This document shows positions 40,327 through 49,501 of a stretch of DNA of 64,000 bases, piece after piece. This stretch comes from VXRD01 sp965242535 (GTDB taxonomy: Bacteria > Latescibacterota > UBA2968): NCBI GenBank assembly GCA_965242535.1, contig OZ251458.1, positions 1,736,001 through 1,800,000 of the forward strand. Direction: 5' to 3'. Position 1 is the first letter of the stretch. Every line of letters starts with the position of its first letter. Made by a program: the position numbers and the translations under genes. The notes under the pieces were generated by a model. It made no database searches and had not been told where the DNA came from. It was given only the letters and a program-made list of their open reading frames with translations.

Positions 40327-41286
40327 ATGAAAAAATTTCTCCTAGCCTGCGTTCTGCTGTTCTTGGGCTGCCAACCGGCGGTTGAGGAATACGAGATCAC
40401 GGTTTGTTCTTTCAACATCAAATTCGTCGGCTTGTACAAAAAGAAGGACGACAAAGCCCTCGCCGAGTTGGTCGGGCAATACGATATGGTCGTCGTCCAA
40501 GAACTCGTCGCGCCCCCAGACAGCGGGCAATACTGCGATGGCACGCCCTACCGCGAAGACTTAGAGGCCGATGCGTTTTTCGATGCCATGAGCGCGCAGG
40601 GTTTCGCCTATTCCCTGTCGTGCGAAGACACGGGCAGCGGGCAAGCCATCCACAAGCGGAGCGCGAGCACCGAATGGTCCGCGGTCTTTTACAAGCCCGA
40701 AAAACTCGTCCCCGCCGATGATTTGCCCCACGGATTCTTGGCCGAAGACCGCTCTGCCCATCCCGTGTATCGCCGCGTGCCCCACGCGCACGGGTTTCGC
40801 ACCGCAGATGGCCGAATGGATTTTGTCGTCATCAACGTCCATTTGTACCCAGGCGCACGCGCAACAGAAAAACGCGAGGCCGAGCTTTTGGGCATTGCAA
40901 ATTGGATCGACCAAAACGACTCGCACGAGCGGGATTTCTACATCGTTGGCGACATGAATGTCCAAGACGCAGCAGAGCTCGAAGCCGTGATGCCGCCGGG
41001 ATTCGCGTCGCTAAATGACGAGTGCCGCAAAACGAACACGGCCACCGGAAGCGACAAACCCTACGACCACGTCCTGTATCGCCCCGCCGAGCGCGCGGAG
41101 TTAGACGAGATAGATCAGGCGTTCGATTTTCAGGTGATCGACTTGATCGACGCCATGCGCGATTCGTGGCGAGACGCCGGCCCCTATCCCGGCGATCCGT
41201 ACAACGGAAATCTGTTTGCACAATACTACTCGGATCACCACCCCGTGCTCTTCCGCCTGATCGTCCCACCGAGAGATGACGATTAA
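40327..41286 (+). CDS. EEP-family (DNase I-like) lipoprotein
   Basis: A 319-aa protein with a lipoprotein signal peptide (LLACVLLFLGC lipobox) and the endonuclease/exonuclease/phosphatase fold: CSFNIKF, VVVQEL (Glu), INVHLYP, VGDMNVQ (Asp/Asn) and SDHHPVL (His). It is exported and membrane-anchored, so it may act on extracellular nucleic acid or phosphoesters. It starts 6 nt after the amidotransferase stop. Confidence 0.88.
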   Translation: MKKFLLACVLLFLGCQPAVEEYEITVCSFNIKFVGLYKKKDDKALAELVGQYDMVVVQELVAPPDSGQYCDGTPYREDLEADAFFDAMSAQGFAYSLSCEDTGSGQAIHKRSASTEWSAVFYKPEKLVPADDLPHGFLAEDRSAHPVYRRVPHAHGFRTADGRMDFVVINVHLYPGARATEKREAELLGIANWIDQNDSHERDFYIVGDMNVQDAAELEAVMPPGFASLNDECRKTNTATGSDKPYDHVLYRPAERAELDEIDQAFDFQVIDLIDAMRDSWRDAGPYPGDPYNGNLFAQYYSDHHPVLFRLIVPPRDDD

Positions 41287-41483
41287 CCGATGTTACGCAC
41301 CGATCAGCACCTGCTTTATCCGTTGGCTTTGGCAGGTGTTCATCATCAACGCAGCGATTGTGGGGGCAAAAGGTGTCGGACTTGGGTTTTTCAGATCGCG
41401 AATTTCGTGAATGGAACCGCGCCGCGATGTCGAACGCAAATGCAAAGTATGGGTTGCAAAAATTTTCACTGTGCCCAAACAAC

Positions 41484-41523
41484 AAAAGCGGCCCGAACAA
41501 AATCGTTGGGCCGCTCGTTTTTT
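41484..41523. terminator. Bidirectional terminator between the EEP lipoprotein and dnaJ
   Basis: AGCGGCCC and GGGCCGCT pair around a 13-nt loop, with a T-run on either strand. The 247-bp gap before it contains no gene I can identify; a CACCTGC...GCAGGTG inverted repeat lies at about 41309-41337. Confidence 0.8.
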
Positions 41524-41533
41524 GCATCAAAAC

Positions 41534-42688
41534 CTACCCACCTAATGCGTCTTTCACGCGCTCGAAAAACCCCTTGCCCCCCTCGGGCGGCTGTGCGTTT
41601 TTCAATTTCTCGAGTTGGCGAAACAACGCCTCTTCTTGCCGGCTCAGTTTGGTCGGCGTCCAGACCATCACGCGCACGAGTTGGTCGCCCGTGCCGTAGC
41701 CATCGACTTCGGGAATGCCCTTGCCGCGCAATCTGAAAATTCGCCCGGATTGCGTTCCCGGCGGGATTTTCATACTCACGCGCCCGGTCAGGGTCGGCAC
41801 TTTTATGTCCGCGCCCAAGGCGGCTTGGCTGAAGCTGATGGGCAGGTCATAGACGATGTCATTGCCGCGGCGTTCAAAATGATCGTGCTCTGTTTCTTCG
41901 ATAAAGATCATGCAATCGCCCGAAGGCCCGGCATTTGGCCCGGCATTGCCCTGCCCGCGCAAGGGGATGTAATTGCCCTCGGACACGCCAGCGGGGATGT
42001 TGACCGACACGGTCTCCTGCTTTTTGACGCGGCCCTGCCCGTGGCAACTGCCGCAATGCTCGCGCACCATCCTCCCGGTGCCATTGCACTGCGGGCAGGT
42101 GGTGACATTGACGAATTGCCCAAACAAGGACCGCGTGGCCTGCCGAATTTGCCCCACGCCGCGGCACATGTCGCACGGCACGGGCGCGCTGCCCGGCTTT
42201 GCCCCGTCGCCGCCACACGTATCGCAAGTTGCCAAGCGCGACAGCCGAATGGTCTTTTGCACGCCTTCGGCGATTTCCTCTAAGGTCAAGCGCACCGACA
42301 CCTTGAGGTCTTCGCCGCGGTTGGACCGGCTCGATTTGCGGCGGCCCAGCAAATCGCCGAAAATGCCCCCGCCGAAGATCTCGTCGAGATTGGAAAAAAT
42401 ATCTTGAAAATCGCGGGCGTGCGAAAAATCGGACCACTGAAAGCCGCCCCCCCGAAACGTGTTGCTGACGCCTTCGTGCCCGAACCGGTCGTAGGCTTGT
42501 CGCTTTTGTGCGTCCATCAGCACTTCGTACGCCTCGGCACCCTCTTTGAACCTTTCCTCGGCCGCCGGATTGTCCTTGTTGCGGTCCGGATGGTATTCCA
42601 AGGCGTGCTTGCGATACGCCTTTTTGATCTCGTCTTCAGAGGCGTTGCGATTCACGCCCAAAATTTCGTAATAATCTCGTTTTGCCAT
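41534..42688 (-). CDS. dnaJ: Chaperone DnaJ
   Basis: A 384-aa type I J-protein: J domain with YHPDRNKDN, a glycine-poor G/F linker (FRGGGFQ), four zinc-binding motifs CDTCGGDG, CDMCRGVG, CPQCNGTG and CGSCHGQG, and a C-terminal substrate domain. It stimulates DnaK ATPase. The start at 42688 follows GGAAAGG. It is last in the hrcA-grpE-dnaJ operon; dnaK is not in the window. Confidence 0.96.
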   Translation of the reverse strand: MAKRDYYEILGVNRNASEDEIKKAYRKHALEYHPDRNKDNPAAEERFKEGAEAYEVLMDAQKRQAYDRFGHEGVSNTFRGGGFQWSDFSHARDFQDIFSNLDEIFGGGIFGDLLGRRKSSRSNRGEDLKVSVRLTLEEIAEGVQKTIRLSRLATCDTCGGDGAKPGSAPVPCDMCRGVGQIRQATRSLFGQFVNVTTCPQCNGTGRMVREHCGSCHGQGRVKKQETVSVNIPAGVSEGNYIPLRGQGNAGPNAGPSGDCMIFIEETEHDHFERRGNDIVYDLPISFSQAALGADIKVPTLTGRVSMKIPPGTQSGRIFRLRGKGIPEVDGYGTGDQLVRVMVWTPTKLSRQEEALFRQLEKLKNAQPPEGGKGFFERVKDALGG

Positions 42689-42707
42689 GTACCTTTCCCG
42701 GTTTTGT

Positions 42708-43415
42708 CTAACCCGCGTCCGCATCCGCTCGCGCCTTGCCTCGGCTGACCACCACTTTTGCCGGGCGCAACACCTTGTCGCCCAGGCGATATCCCTTTTC
42801 GATCACGTCGGCGACGATGCCCGCATCGTGCGTTTCCGATGGCATTTGCATCAATGCCTCGTGGACGGTCGGATCAAAGGGTCGTCCGACGGTCTCGATC
42901 TCGTTGAGGTTGCGGTTGGAGAGCACGCGCGGAAATTGCTCCATGATCATTTTCACGCCCTCTCGAAACCCCTCGGACTCCGTATCCCCATTTTCGCCGT
43001 GCGCCAATGCGCGATCCACGCCATCCAAGATGGGCAACAAATCGCGGATCACCTCTTCGCTTGCAGAGGCTGCGAGCAGCTCAAATTCTCGCGCCCTGCG
43101 CTTTTTGTAATTGTCGAATTCCGCCGCGAGGCGCATCCACCGTTCTTTGTACATTTCGGCTTCTTCACGCGCCAAGAACAAGGGGGTGATTTCTATTGTC
43201 TGCCCATCCGGTTCGGCGTTGTCTGCCGCGCCTTCTCCTTTTGCCGAGGGTTCGGAGGTATGGGCTTCCCCATCTTCCGGTGTTGCGACTTCTGCCTCAT
43301 TGTCGCGCCGATCTCCCTCTCCACCTGCGAGATGGGCTTCCCCATTTTCCGGTGTTTCGACTTCTGCCTCTGCCGCTTGCGGGGCTTCTTCCTGCGGTGT
43401 TTCTCGTTTTGCCAT
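42708..43415 (-). CDS. grpE: GrpE nucleotide exchange factor, with repeat-expanded N-terminus
   Basis: A 235-aa GrpE. The C-terminal 150 residues hold the long coiled coil (FDNYKKRRAREFELLAASAS) and the beta-domain with PFDPTVHEALMQ. The N-terminal 70 residues are acidic with repeats of the type EVETPENGEAH and EVATPEDGEAH, longer than in most GrpE proteins. It releases ADP from DnaK. Confidence 0.93.
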   Translation of the reverse strand: MAKRETPQEEAPQAAEAEVETPENGEAHLAGGEGDRRDNEAEVATPEDGEAHTSEPSAKGEGAADNAEPDGQTIEITPLFLAREEAEMYKERWMRLAAEFDNYKKRRAREFELLAASASEEVIRDLLPILDGVDRALAHGENGDTESEGFREGVKMIMEQFPRVLSNRNLNEIETVGRPFDPTVHEALMQMPSETHDAGIVADVIEKGYRLGDKVLRPAKVVVSRGKARADADAG

Positions 43416-43433
43416 AAGCGTTTGAAAACTCCT

Positions 43434-44453
43434 CTATTTGTGAGCCAACATCTCTTCCGTCAAATTCGCCACGTATTGCACCAAGGGCACGAGTTGACCG
43501 TAAGGCAAGCGCGTTGGCCCAATGATCCCGATCACGCCGGATACATTGCCCACGGAATACGTGGAGGTGAGTAAGCTGCAATTTTTGAGCTCGGGCAATT
43601 CGTGCTCATCGCCAATGGTGATGAATGTGCCCGGCGCGCGGCCGCTCAACAGATGCGCCAAGTGTTCGCGGGCTTCCAACATGCCGATCAGCCCGGCCAG
43701 GCGTTCATTGGAAAAATCGGGCCGATCGAAAAAGTTGCGCGTGCCGTCCATGTGCAGATCGGAAACGCTCGAAAATCGGAACATATAATCGGCACTGTTG
43801 GCGAACAGGCGCAACAACTTGGGCGACCCCGACGAGGCGGACTCGAGGCGTTCTTTGACAGACGCCATAATTTCGCCCACCGTGAGTCCCGAAAGCCGCT
43901 CGTTGACCACGCGCTGCGTCGCCGCCAATTCGTCGTCTTCGATAGCCCAGTCGATTTCCACGACCATCGTTTTGACCAAACCGGACCGAATGGACATGAC
44001 CATCAGCAACTTGGATTCGCTCAACTTGAACACTTCCAAACGCTCGAAAATGCCCTGGGCAAATTGAGGGCCGAGCGCGAGGCCGAGATTGTGCGATACA
44101 TCGGCCAAGACTTTGGACACCTGCTCGAGCAATGCGGCGGCATTGCCCGCGTTCAACCGCGCGATACTTTTGCGAATGGACCACTGCGCTGCCTCGGCGA
44201 GTTCTTCGCGGTTCATCAGCATATCCACATAGTAGCGATAGCCCTTGTCGCTGGGCACTCTGCCGGCCGATGTATGAGGCTGGTGCAAATAGCCCTTTTC
44301 TTCGAGATCGGCCATCGAGTTTCGGACGGTTGCCGCGCTGAGGCCCAAATCCACCTCGGAAATGGTGCGCGACCCCACCGGCTCGCCCGTGGCGACGTAG
44401 ATGCCGATCAAAATGTCGAGAATCGCCTTTTCTCGGGGTGTCAGTTCGGTCAT
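43434..44453 (-). CDS. hrcA: Heat-shock repressor HrcA
   Basis: A 339-aa repressor with the N-terminal winged helix (LTPREKAILDILIGIYVATG, VGSRTISEV and DLEEKGYLHQPHTSAGRVP) and a C-terminal oligomerisation domain. HrcA binds CIRCE inverted repeats, but no canonical TTAGCACTC-N9-GAGTGCTAA was seen upstream here. The start at 44453 follows AAGGGC. Confidence 0.93.
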   Translation of the reverse strand: MTELTPREKAILDILIGIYVATGEPVGSRTISEVDLGLSAATVRNSMADLEEKGYLHQPHTSAGRVPSDKGYRYYVDMLMNREELAEAAQWSIRKSIARLNAGNAAALLEQVSKVLADVSHNLGLALGPQFAQGIFERLEVFKLSESKLLMVMSIRSGLVKTMVVEIDWAIEDDELAATQRVVNERLSGLTVGEIMASVKERLESASSGSPKLLRLFANSADYMFRFSSVSDLHMDGTRNFFDRPDFSNERLAGLIGMLEAREHLAHLLSGRAPGTFITIGDEHELPELKNCSLLTSTYSVGNVSGVIGIIGPTRLPYGQLVPLVQYVANLTEEMLAHK

Positions 44454-44472
44454 AGCGTAAGCCCTTGTCAAA

Positions 44473-44501
44473 AATAAATGAAAGGGGCGAAAATTTGTCA
44501 A
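44473..44501 (-). promoter_or_regulatory. Promoter of the hrcA-grpE-dnaJ operon
   Basis: On the minus strand TTGACA (44501-44496), 17-bp spacer, TTTATT (44478-44473), 20 bp before the hrcA start. Confidence 0.75.
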
Positions 44502-44591
44502 GCCCTAGACCGCTCGGCGTTCAAAACAAAAAACAGGCTGACCGACTCGCGCTGCCAACCCGTTTCCAATTTCAGATCTGCGATAGCGCGC

Positions 44592-46238
44592 CTAATTCCC
44601 AAAGTTCCTGGCAAAGAGTATGAAGTCGGTGAAGTTGACCTCACCATCGCCATTCAGATCGGCCTTGGGGTCGTAGCCATCATCGCCTATGCCCTTGCCA
44701 AAGGCCGCGGCAAAGAGTAGGAAGTCGGAAAAATTAACCATGCCATCATCATTGAGATCACCCATGACAGCAGGCGATTCATGGCGCAGGACGAACAACG
44801 CTTGCATCGCGTCATCGGAACTGGGCAATCCGAGAACGGAGATCGTATCCCCTACCATGAGTTGGTCAAAAGAGAAAACGTGAATGCCGGGAAACATGCC
44901 CTGCTCGAGTTGTGAAAATATGTCGTTGGGATCGGGCGACGTGTCCGTTGTCGTGAAAAGCAACGTTTCGCTGCCAGTATCATCCCCCTGCTTTGCAACA
45001 GTTACAGACACGGTCACTTGCCGACCATCGCGTCGAACGAAAAACAGATTTTTTTCTGCGTCTATGCGGTCGACGCGCACCTCTATAATCGCTTCCGGCT
45101 CGACATCCGTTTGCAACGCGATTTGCAAATTGGTCACGCTTTCGCCAGCGACGCGAATCAAGGTAGCGGAATCGCGTTGCCCCATTGCATCGATGCCCCT
45201 GAAAGCGGATAGCTCAATGGTGTCTCCCTTTGCATCGATCGCATTTTGATACAGGGCGAGGATATAGGAACCATCGGGCACATATTTCAACTCAAACGCC
45301 AGTTGTTTGGGGAGAGATTCAAGGATATCGAAAGGGTCAATGCGGATAATGGTCGGCAGGAACTCGTCGAGAATGGTCGCGAGGAGTTGAGCTGGGTCAT
45401 CGCTGTCGTCCAAAGATAGGAGATTTGAATACGCTTTTGAATACGCATCGGAATCCATCAGCACCGCCGAACCCGGTTCAGCGGTCAGTTTGACGTCCGC
45501 GGGGAACGTCGCCCTCCCGGAAACAACGGCATCTGGCAATGCCACCGTGCCAAAAAAGTACTGCTGTTGCGCGGGCGGATTGCCGACGATGAGCTGATAG
45601 ATCGCATTTTCGGACAATTGAATGCTTGCCGTTAGTTTCAAGCTATCTGCGCTGATGGCCCACGCCGCCACACTATCGGGCAAGGGATAGATCACCACCG
45701 GTACATCGAGTTCGCTATCTCCAGCCAAGTCCGGGACTGCGCGCAAAGGCTTATCAAATGTGACTTCAAACGATAGCATCCCACTCGACACGGGCGGATT
45801 GGTTGCATTTTCTTCGAGTGGGACGCCGCCGATGACGAGCGAAACCACCGCAGGTGGCCCAACGCTGGGACCTGGTTGTTGCACAAAATCAGTGCGGTCT
45901 CCGGGATTCGTCACCTCAATGCTCGGATCGGGGGTGCCATCGCCATCGGGGTCGCCTAATTCTCGGCCGTTGGACACGCCATCGCCATCTGAGTCGAGCA
46001 TTGCAAGCGCGGCATTCCAGTTGACGCGCCCAAGGCGACCGCTCGGCATCAGGTAATTTTTGTTGATCTCATCGCCAAAAGCGGTCAGCGCCCCACGGCC
46101 GTTTGGATCGACATGGCACGCACCGCAACTGCCATTCGGAATTTGAGTGACGCGGACGGGACGCGCATCGGCCTGTCCGCCCCATCCCATCCATGCGATG
46201 ATCGAGATAGCGAGCAACCTGCGAGAATTGAACCGCAT
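44592..46238 (-). CDS. Secreted CxxCH/dockerin-like protein
   Basis: A 548-aa exported protein with a signal peptide (LLAISIIAWMGWGGQADA). Just after it is a single haem-type motif CGACHVDPNGRG, then thrombospondin-3-like calcium repeats (LDSDGDGVSNGRELGDPDGD), a large beta-rich body, and a C-terminal pair of dockerin-type calcium loops (DLNDDGMVNFSDFLLFAAAF and DLNGDGEVNFTDFILFARNF). The dockerin pair is used elsewhere to attach proteins to cohesin partners, but no cohesin is in the window. Function unknown. Confidence 0.82.
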   Translation of the reverse strand: MRFNSRRLLAISIIAWMGWGGQADARPVRVTQIPNGSCGACHVDPNGRGALTAFGDEINKNYLMPSGRLGRVNWNAALAMLDSDGDGVSNGRELGDPDGDGTPDPSIEVTNPGDRTDFVQQPGPSVGPPAVVSLVIGGVPLEENATNPPVSSGMLSFEVTFDKPLRAVPDLAGDSELDVPVVIYPLPDSVAAWAISADSLKLTASIQLSENAIYQLIVGNPPAQQQYFFGTVALPDAVVSGRATFPADVKLTAEPGSAVLMDSDAYSKAYSNLLSLDDSDDPAQLLATILDEFLPTIIRIDPFDILESLPKQLAFELKYVPDGSYILALYQNAIDAKGDTIELSAFRGIDAMGQRDSATLIRVAGESVTNLQIALQTDVEPEAIIEVRVDRIDAEKNLFFVRRDGRQVTVSVTVAKQGDDTGSETLLFTTTDTSPDPNDIFSQLEQGMFPGIHVFSFDQLMVGDTISVLGLPSSDDAMQALFVLRHESPAVMGDLNDDGMVNFSDFLLFAAAFGKGIGDDGYDPKADLNGDGEVNFTDFILFARNFGN

Positions 46239-46376
46239 AAAACCCTCCGCAAAAAGGTAGTGGAGCGCGACATTGCATTACGGGATATTACACGCGACCT
46301 CGCGCTTTGTTCCCGGAAAGTATAGCGTATTTTTTTGGAAAAACAACCGCCTTTTGAGGGGAAACCAAAAATTGTC

Positions 46377-46404
46377 TTGCAACTTTTGAAGAAATGCCTA
46401 TAAT
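46377..46404 (+). promoter_or_regulatory. Promoter upstream of glnA
   Basis: TTGCAA, 16-bp spacer, perfect TATAAT at 46399-46404, about 130 bp before the glnA start. No sigma54 -24/-12 site was evident. Confidence 0.7.
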
Positions 46405-46533
46405 AATCCCCGCTTGCAGAATAGACGCTGTCTATATTCCCAGCGATGTGCAGCGAATCGAAAACTATCGCCGATCCGCTGCATATCTCCACCGAATCAC
46501 AGGCCACTTTTCTCACACTGAAAGGAGCAGAAT

Positions 46534-47952
46534 ATGGCCAAAACGCCTGAAGATGTCCTGGCGATGATCAAAGATCAGGGCATTCGAGTCGTCGACATGC
46601 GCTTTACCGATTTTCCCGGGCACTGGCAGCATTTTACGATCAGGGCCTCTGAGGTCGAAGAAGAGACCTTCGAAGATGGGCTCGGTTTCGATGGCTCCAG
46701 CATTCGCGGTTGGCAAGCCATCAACGAATCGGACATGCTCGTGATGCCCGATGCCTCGACGGCATTCATCGATCCCTTTTTCCAAGAGCCCACGCTGGTG
46801 ATGATCTGCGACATCGCCGATCCCATTACCAAGAGCGGGTATTCGCGCGATCCGCGTTCGGTTGCCAAAAAAGCCCAAGCCTATTTGCAGTCCACGGGCA
46901 TTGGCGACGTGGCACATTTCGGCCCGGAAGCCGAATTTTTCGTTTTTGACGACGTGCGCTTTGGCGAGGGGGCAAACCACGCCTTCCACAGCGTGGATTC
47001 CGTTGAAGGCTATTGGAATTCGGGCCGAGACGAAGGCCCCAACTTGGGGTACAAACCGCGCCACAAAGAGGGCTATTTCCCGGTGCCGCCCCACGACACG
47101 CTGCAAGACATCCGCACGGAAATGATGCTGGCGCTGGAAAAGTTGGGCGTCGATTCCGAAATCCATCACCACGAAGTTGCAACCGGTGGTCAGTGCGAAA
47201 TCGACATTCGCTTCTGCCCGATGGTCGACTGCGCCGACAAAATGGCGATTTACAAATACGTCGTCAAAAATGTGGCGCGCAAACACGGCAAAACCGTGAC
47301 CTTCATGCCCAAGCCCTTGTTTGAAGACAACGGCACGGGCATGCACACGCACCAGAGCATCTGGAGAGGCGCCGAGCCGCTCTTTGCCGGTTCTGGATAC
47401 GCGGGCCTCAGCGAGACCGCCCTGTACTATATCGGTGGCATTCTCGAACACGCAAACGCGCTGATCGCATTGACCAACCCGACCACCAATTCGTTCAAGC
47501 GGTTGGTGCCCGGGTACGAAGCGCCGGTCAATCTGGCCTATTCGCAGCGCAACCGCAGTGCTTCGGTGCGTATCCCGATGTATTCGCAAAGCCCCAAAGC
47601 CAAGCGGATCGAGTTCCGTTGCCCCGATCCGAGTGCCAATCCCTATCTGGCGTTCTCGGCGATGTTGATGGCCGGGCTGGACGGCATTCAAAACAAAATC
47701 GATCCGGGCGAACCGCTCGACAAGAACCTCTACGACCTCGAGCCCGAAGAGGCCGCATCCATCCCGCAGACGCCCGCATCGCTGGCCGATGCCCTGACCG
47801 CGCTGGAAGAGGATCACGATTTCTTGCTCAAGGGCGATGTGTTCACCGACGATGTGATTGAAGAGTGGGTCAACTACAAGCGCGAGAATGAGGTCGACGC
47901 GGTCAATCAGCGTCCCCATCCGCACGAATTTGCACTTTACTTCGATGTGTGA
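46534..47952 (+). CDS. glnA: Glutamine synthetase, type I (adenylylated subfamily)
   Basis: A 472-aa dodecameric GS-I converting glutamate and ammonia to glutamine. LGFDGSSIRGW, the ammonium/ATP region GTGMHTHQSIW and NRSASVRIP are present. KNLYDLEPEE carries the Tyr that is adenylylated by GlnE in the GSI-beta class. AAAGGAG precedes the ATG. Strong promoter upstream and strong terminator downstream make it a single-gene unit. Confidence 0.96.
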   Translation: MAKTPEDVLAMIKDQGIRVVDMRFTDFPGHWQHFTIRASEVEEETFEDGLGFDGSSIRGWQAINESDMLVMPDASTAFIDPFFQEPTLVMICDIADPITKSGYSRDPRSVAKKAQAYLQSTGIGDVAHFGPEAEFFVFDDVRFGEGANHAFHSVDSVEGYWNSGRDEGPNLGYKPRHKEGYFPVPPHDTLQDIRTEMMLALEKLGVDSEIHHHEVATGGQCEIDIRFCPMVDCADKMAIYKYVVKNVARKHGKTVTFMPKPLFEDNGTGMHTHQSIWRGAEPLFAGSGYAGLSETALYYIGGILEHANALIALTNPTTNSFKRLVPGYEAPVNLAYSQRNRSASVRIPMYSQSPKAKRIEFRCPDPSANPYLAFSAMLMAGLDGIQNKIDPGEPLDKNLYDLEPEEAASIPQTPASLADALTALEEDHDFLLKGDVFTDDVIEEWVNYKRENEVDAVNQRPHPHEFALYFDV

Positions 47953-47980
47953 GGTGTAAGCGGTTTTTCGGTACATCACA

Positions 47981-48013
47981 AAAGCAGGTGGTTATTCGAC
48001 CACCTGCTTTTTT
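47981..48013. terminator. Terminator after glnA
   Basis: AAAGCAGGTGG and CCACCTGCTTT form an 11-bp stem with an 8-nt loop and T-run; A-rich on the other side, so it may also serve the pentapeptide gene. Confidence 0.9.
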
Positions 48014-48035
48014 CGTTTTCTGATGCGTTGCTGGA

Positions 48036-48824
48036 TCAATCCCTCAACTTCGTCTTCTCGTCCCATCGCACCACATCCAAGTGTTTTTGCGAAAAACCGA
48101 CCGCGTCCCGGACATCGGCGCCGCGCATGTCCGCATCGTCGAACTGGGCTTTGTACAGGTCGGTTTTTTGCATGCGGGCGCGCCGGAGATCGGCGTTTCG
48201 CAAATCGACTTTGACGAGGTCCGCCTCTTGGAGTTTCGCGCTTTGCAGATTGGCCCCGCTTAAATTGGCACCCGTCAAATCCGATTTTCTGATGTCGGCG
48301 GTTCGCAAAATCGCGTTTTCAAAATCCACATCGACCGAGATGGTTTCGGACAAATTGGCCCTGTAAAAATTCGCGTTTTTGCACTTCGCGCCGCGCAAAT
48401 TGCACCCGACCAATTTGGCGCCCTCAAAATTCGCGCTTTCGAGATTCGCGCCGCTGAGGTCTGCCAATTCCAGATCTGCGGGGGCTACCTGCGCGCCTTT
48501 CAGGTTGGCTTTGGCGAGGATCGCGTTTTGCAAGAACGCGCCGCTGAGGTCCGCGCCTTCGAGATTCGCACCGCTCAAGTTGGCTTGCAAAAAACGCACG
48601 CGCTGCAAGTTGGCTCCGGACAAATTCGCCCCGCGCAACTGCGCGCCGCTGAGGATGGCCTCGCGCATATCGGCGTTTTGCAAGTGGGCGTTTTGCAAGT
48701 CCGCGCGGTTGAGGTTCGCCCCCGCCAAGTCGGCGCGGGTACCCGCCGCGCCATTGGACGCGAGCCACTCGCGATGCCGCGCGAGGATGTCGCGCACTTG
48801 AGCAGGCGATAGGAGTTTTGGCAT
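48036..48824 (-). CDS. Pentapeptide repeat protein
   Basis: A 262-aa protein: about 25 N-terminal residues (LLSPAQVRDILARHREW), then some 35 uninterrupted A(D/N)LxX repeats such as ANLSGANLEGADLSGAFLQN, forming a right-handed beta-helix. No signal peptide. Related proteins include gyrase-protecting and targeting proteins, but the role is not predictable. It lies convergent with glnA across the terminator. Confidence 0.92.
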   Translation of the reverse strand: MPKLLSPAQVRDILARHREWLASNGAAGTRADLAGANLNRADLQNAHLQNADMREAILSGAQLRGANLSGANLQRVRFLQANLSGANLEGADLSGAFLQNAILAKANLKGAQVAPADLELADLSGANLESANFEGAKLVGCNLRGAKCKNANFYRANLSETISVDVDFENAILRTADIRKSDLTGANLSGANLQSAKLQEADLVKVDLRNADLRRARMQKTDLYKAQFDDADMRGADVRDAVGFSQKHLDVVRWDEKTKLRD

Positions 48825-48872
48825 GTCATCGTTCCTTTTGTCTGTGCGTCCCCATTCGGTTTGCCCGCTTTC

Positions 48873-49430
48873 CTAAATCTCAATCATTTCGCTTTCGGTC
48901 ACGATCCAATCCATCTTCACATCGTGCGGTTCGGCGGGTACGCGGTCTATGATCTGAAAAGCGTACGCGAGGCCGATTCGCACGGCTTTGGTCCGCGTCA
49001 GAAATCGGTCGTAGTAGCCCTTGCCCGATCCGATGCGATGCCCCCTGCGATCAAACGCGATGCCGGGGATGAGGATTACATCGAGGGCCTGAGGGGACAG
49101 AATCAATTCGGGATTGGGCACGGGTTCGCGCAAGCCGTAATGCGCGGTTCGCAATTCGTTCAATCCCGCTATCGCCTGAAAATCCATGGCGCCATTCCCC
49201 CGCGTAACCGGAACGGCCACTCGTTTTCCCTCTCGGAGTGCCGCACGGATCGGCGTTTTGGTATCCACTTCATTGTCCACCGAGACGTAACACGCGACGC
49301 GCCGTGCGATTTGGTACGCGGGCATGCGGATCAGCCTGCGGTGAATCCGCAAACTCTTTTTCCGAATCGCGCACTCGGGCAGTTGAATGCGTGCGGCGCG
49401 CAGGTGGCGTTTTAGATTTTGTTTGGTCAT
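48873..49430 (-). CDS. 5-formyltetrahydrofolate cyclo-ligase
   Basis: A 185-aa enzyme converting 5-formyl-THF to 5,10-methenyl-THF with ATP. The C-terminal signature IPGIAFDRRGHRIGSGKGYY followed by DRFL is diagnostic; the N-terminal KRHLRAARIQL is the usual opening. Its upstream region is the truncated MITE, and no good ribosome site is seen. Confidence 0.93.
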   Translation of the reverse strand: MTKQNLKRHLRAARIQLPECAIRKKSLRIHRRLIRMPAYQIARRVACYVSVDNEVDTKTPIRAALREGKRVAVPVTRGNGAMDFQAIAGLNELRTAHYGLREPVPNPELILSPQALDVILIPGIAFDRRGHRIGSGKGYYDRFLTRTKAVRIGLAYAFQIIDRVPAEPHDVKMDWIVTESEMIEI

Positions 49431-49501
49431 GTGTTAGGGGTCGGCGATCCAAGACGGGCGCGGCGGGGGCCAATCGCTACACGCGAAGCACGGCGTCAGT
49501 A

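Noticed and set aside
41287..41483. Small structured RNA between the EEP lipoprotein and dnaJ
   Set aside because: One CACCTGC/GCAGGTG inverted repeat and a terminator are visible, but there is no match to SRP RNA, 6S RNA, tmRNA or RNase P cores that I can recognise.
44454..44591. CIRCE operator upstream of hrcA
   Set aside because: A good promoter is present, but neither half of the TTAGCACTC/GAGTGCTAA repeat was found.
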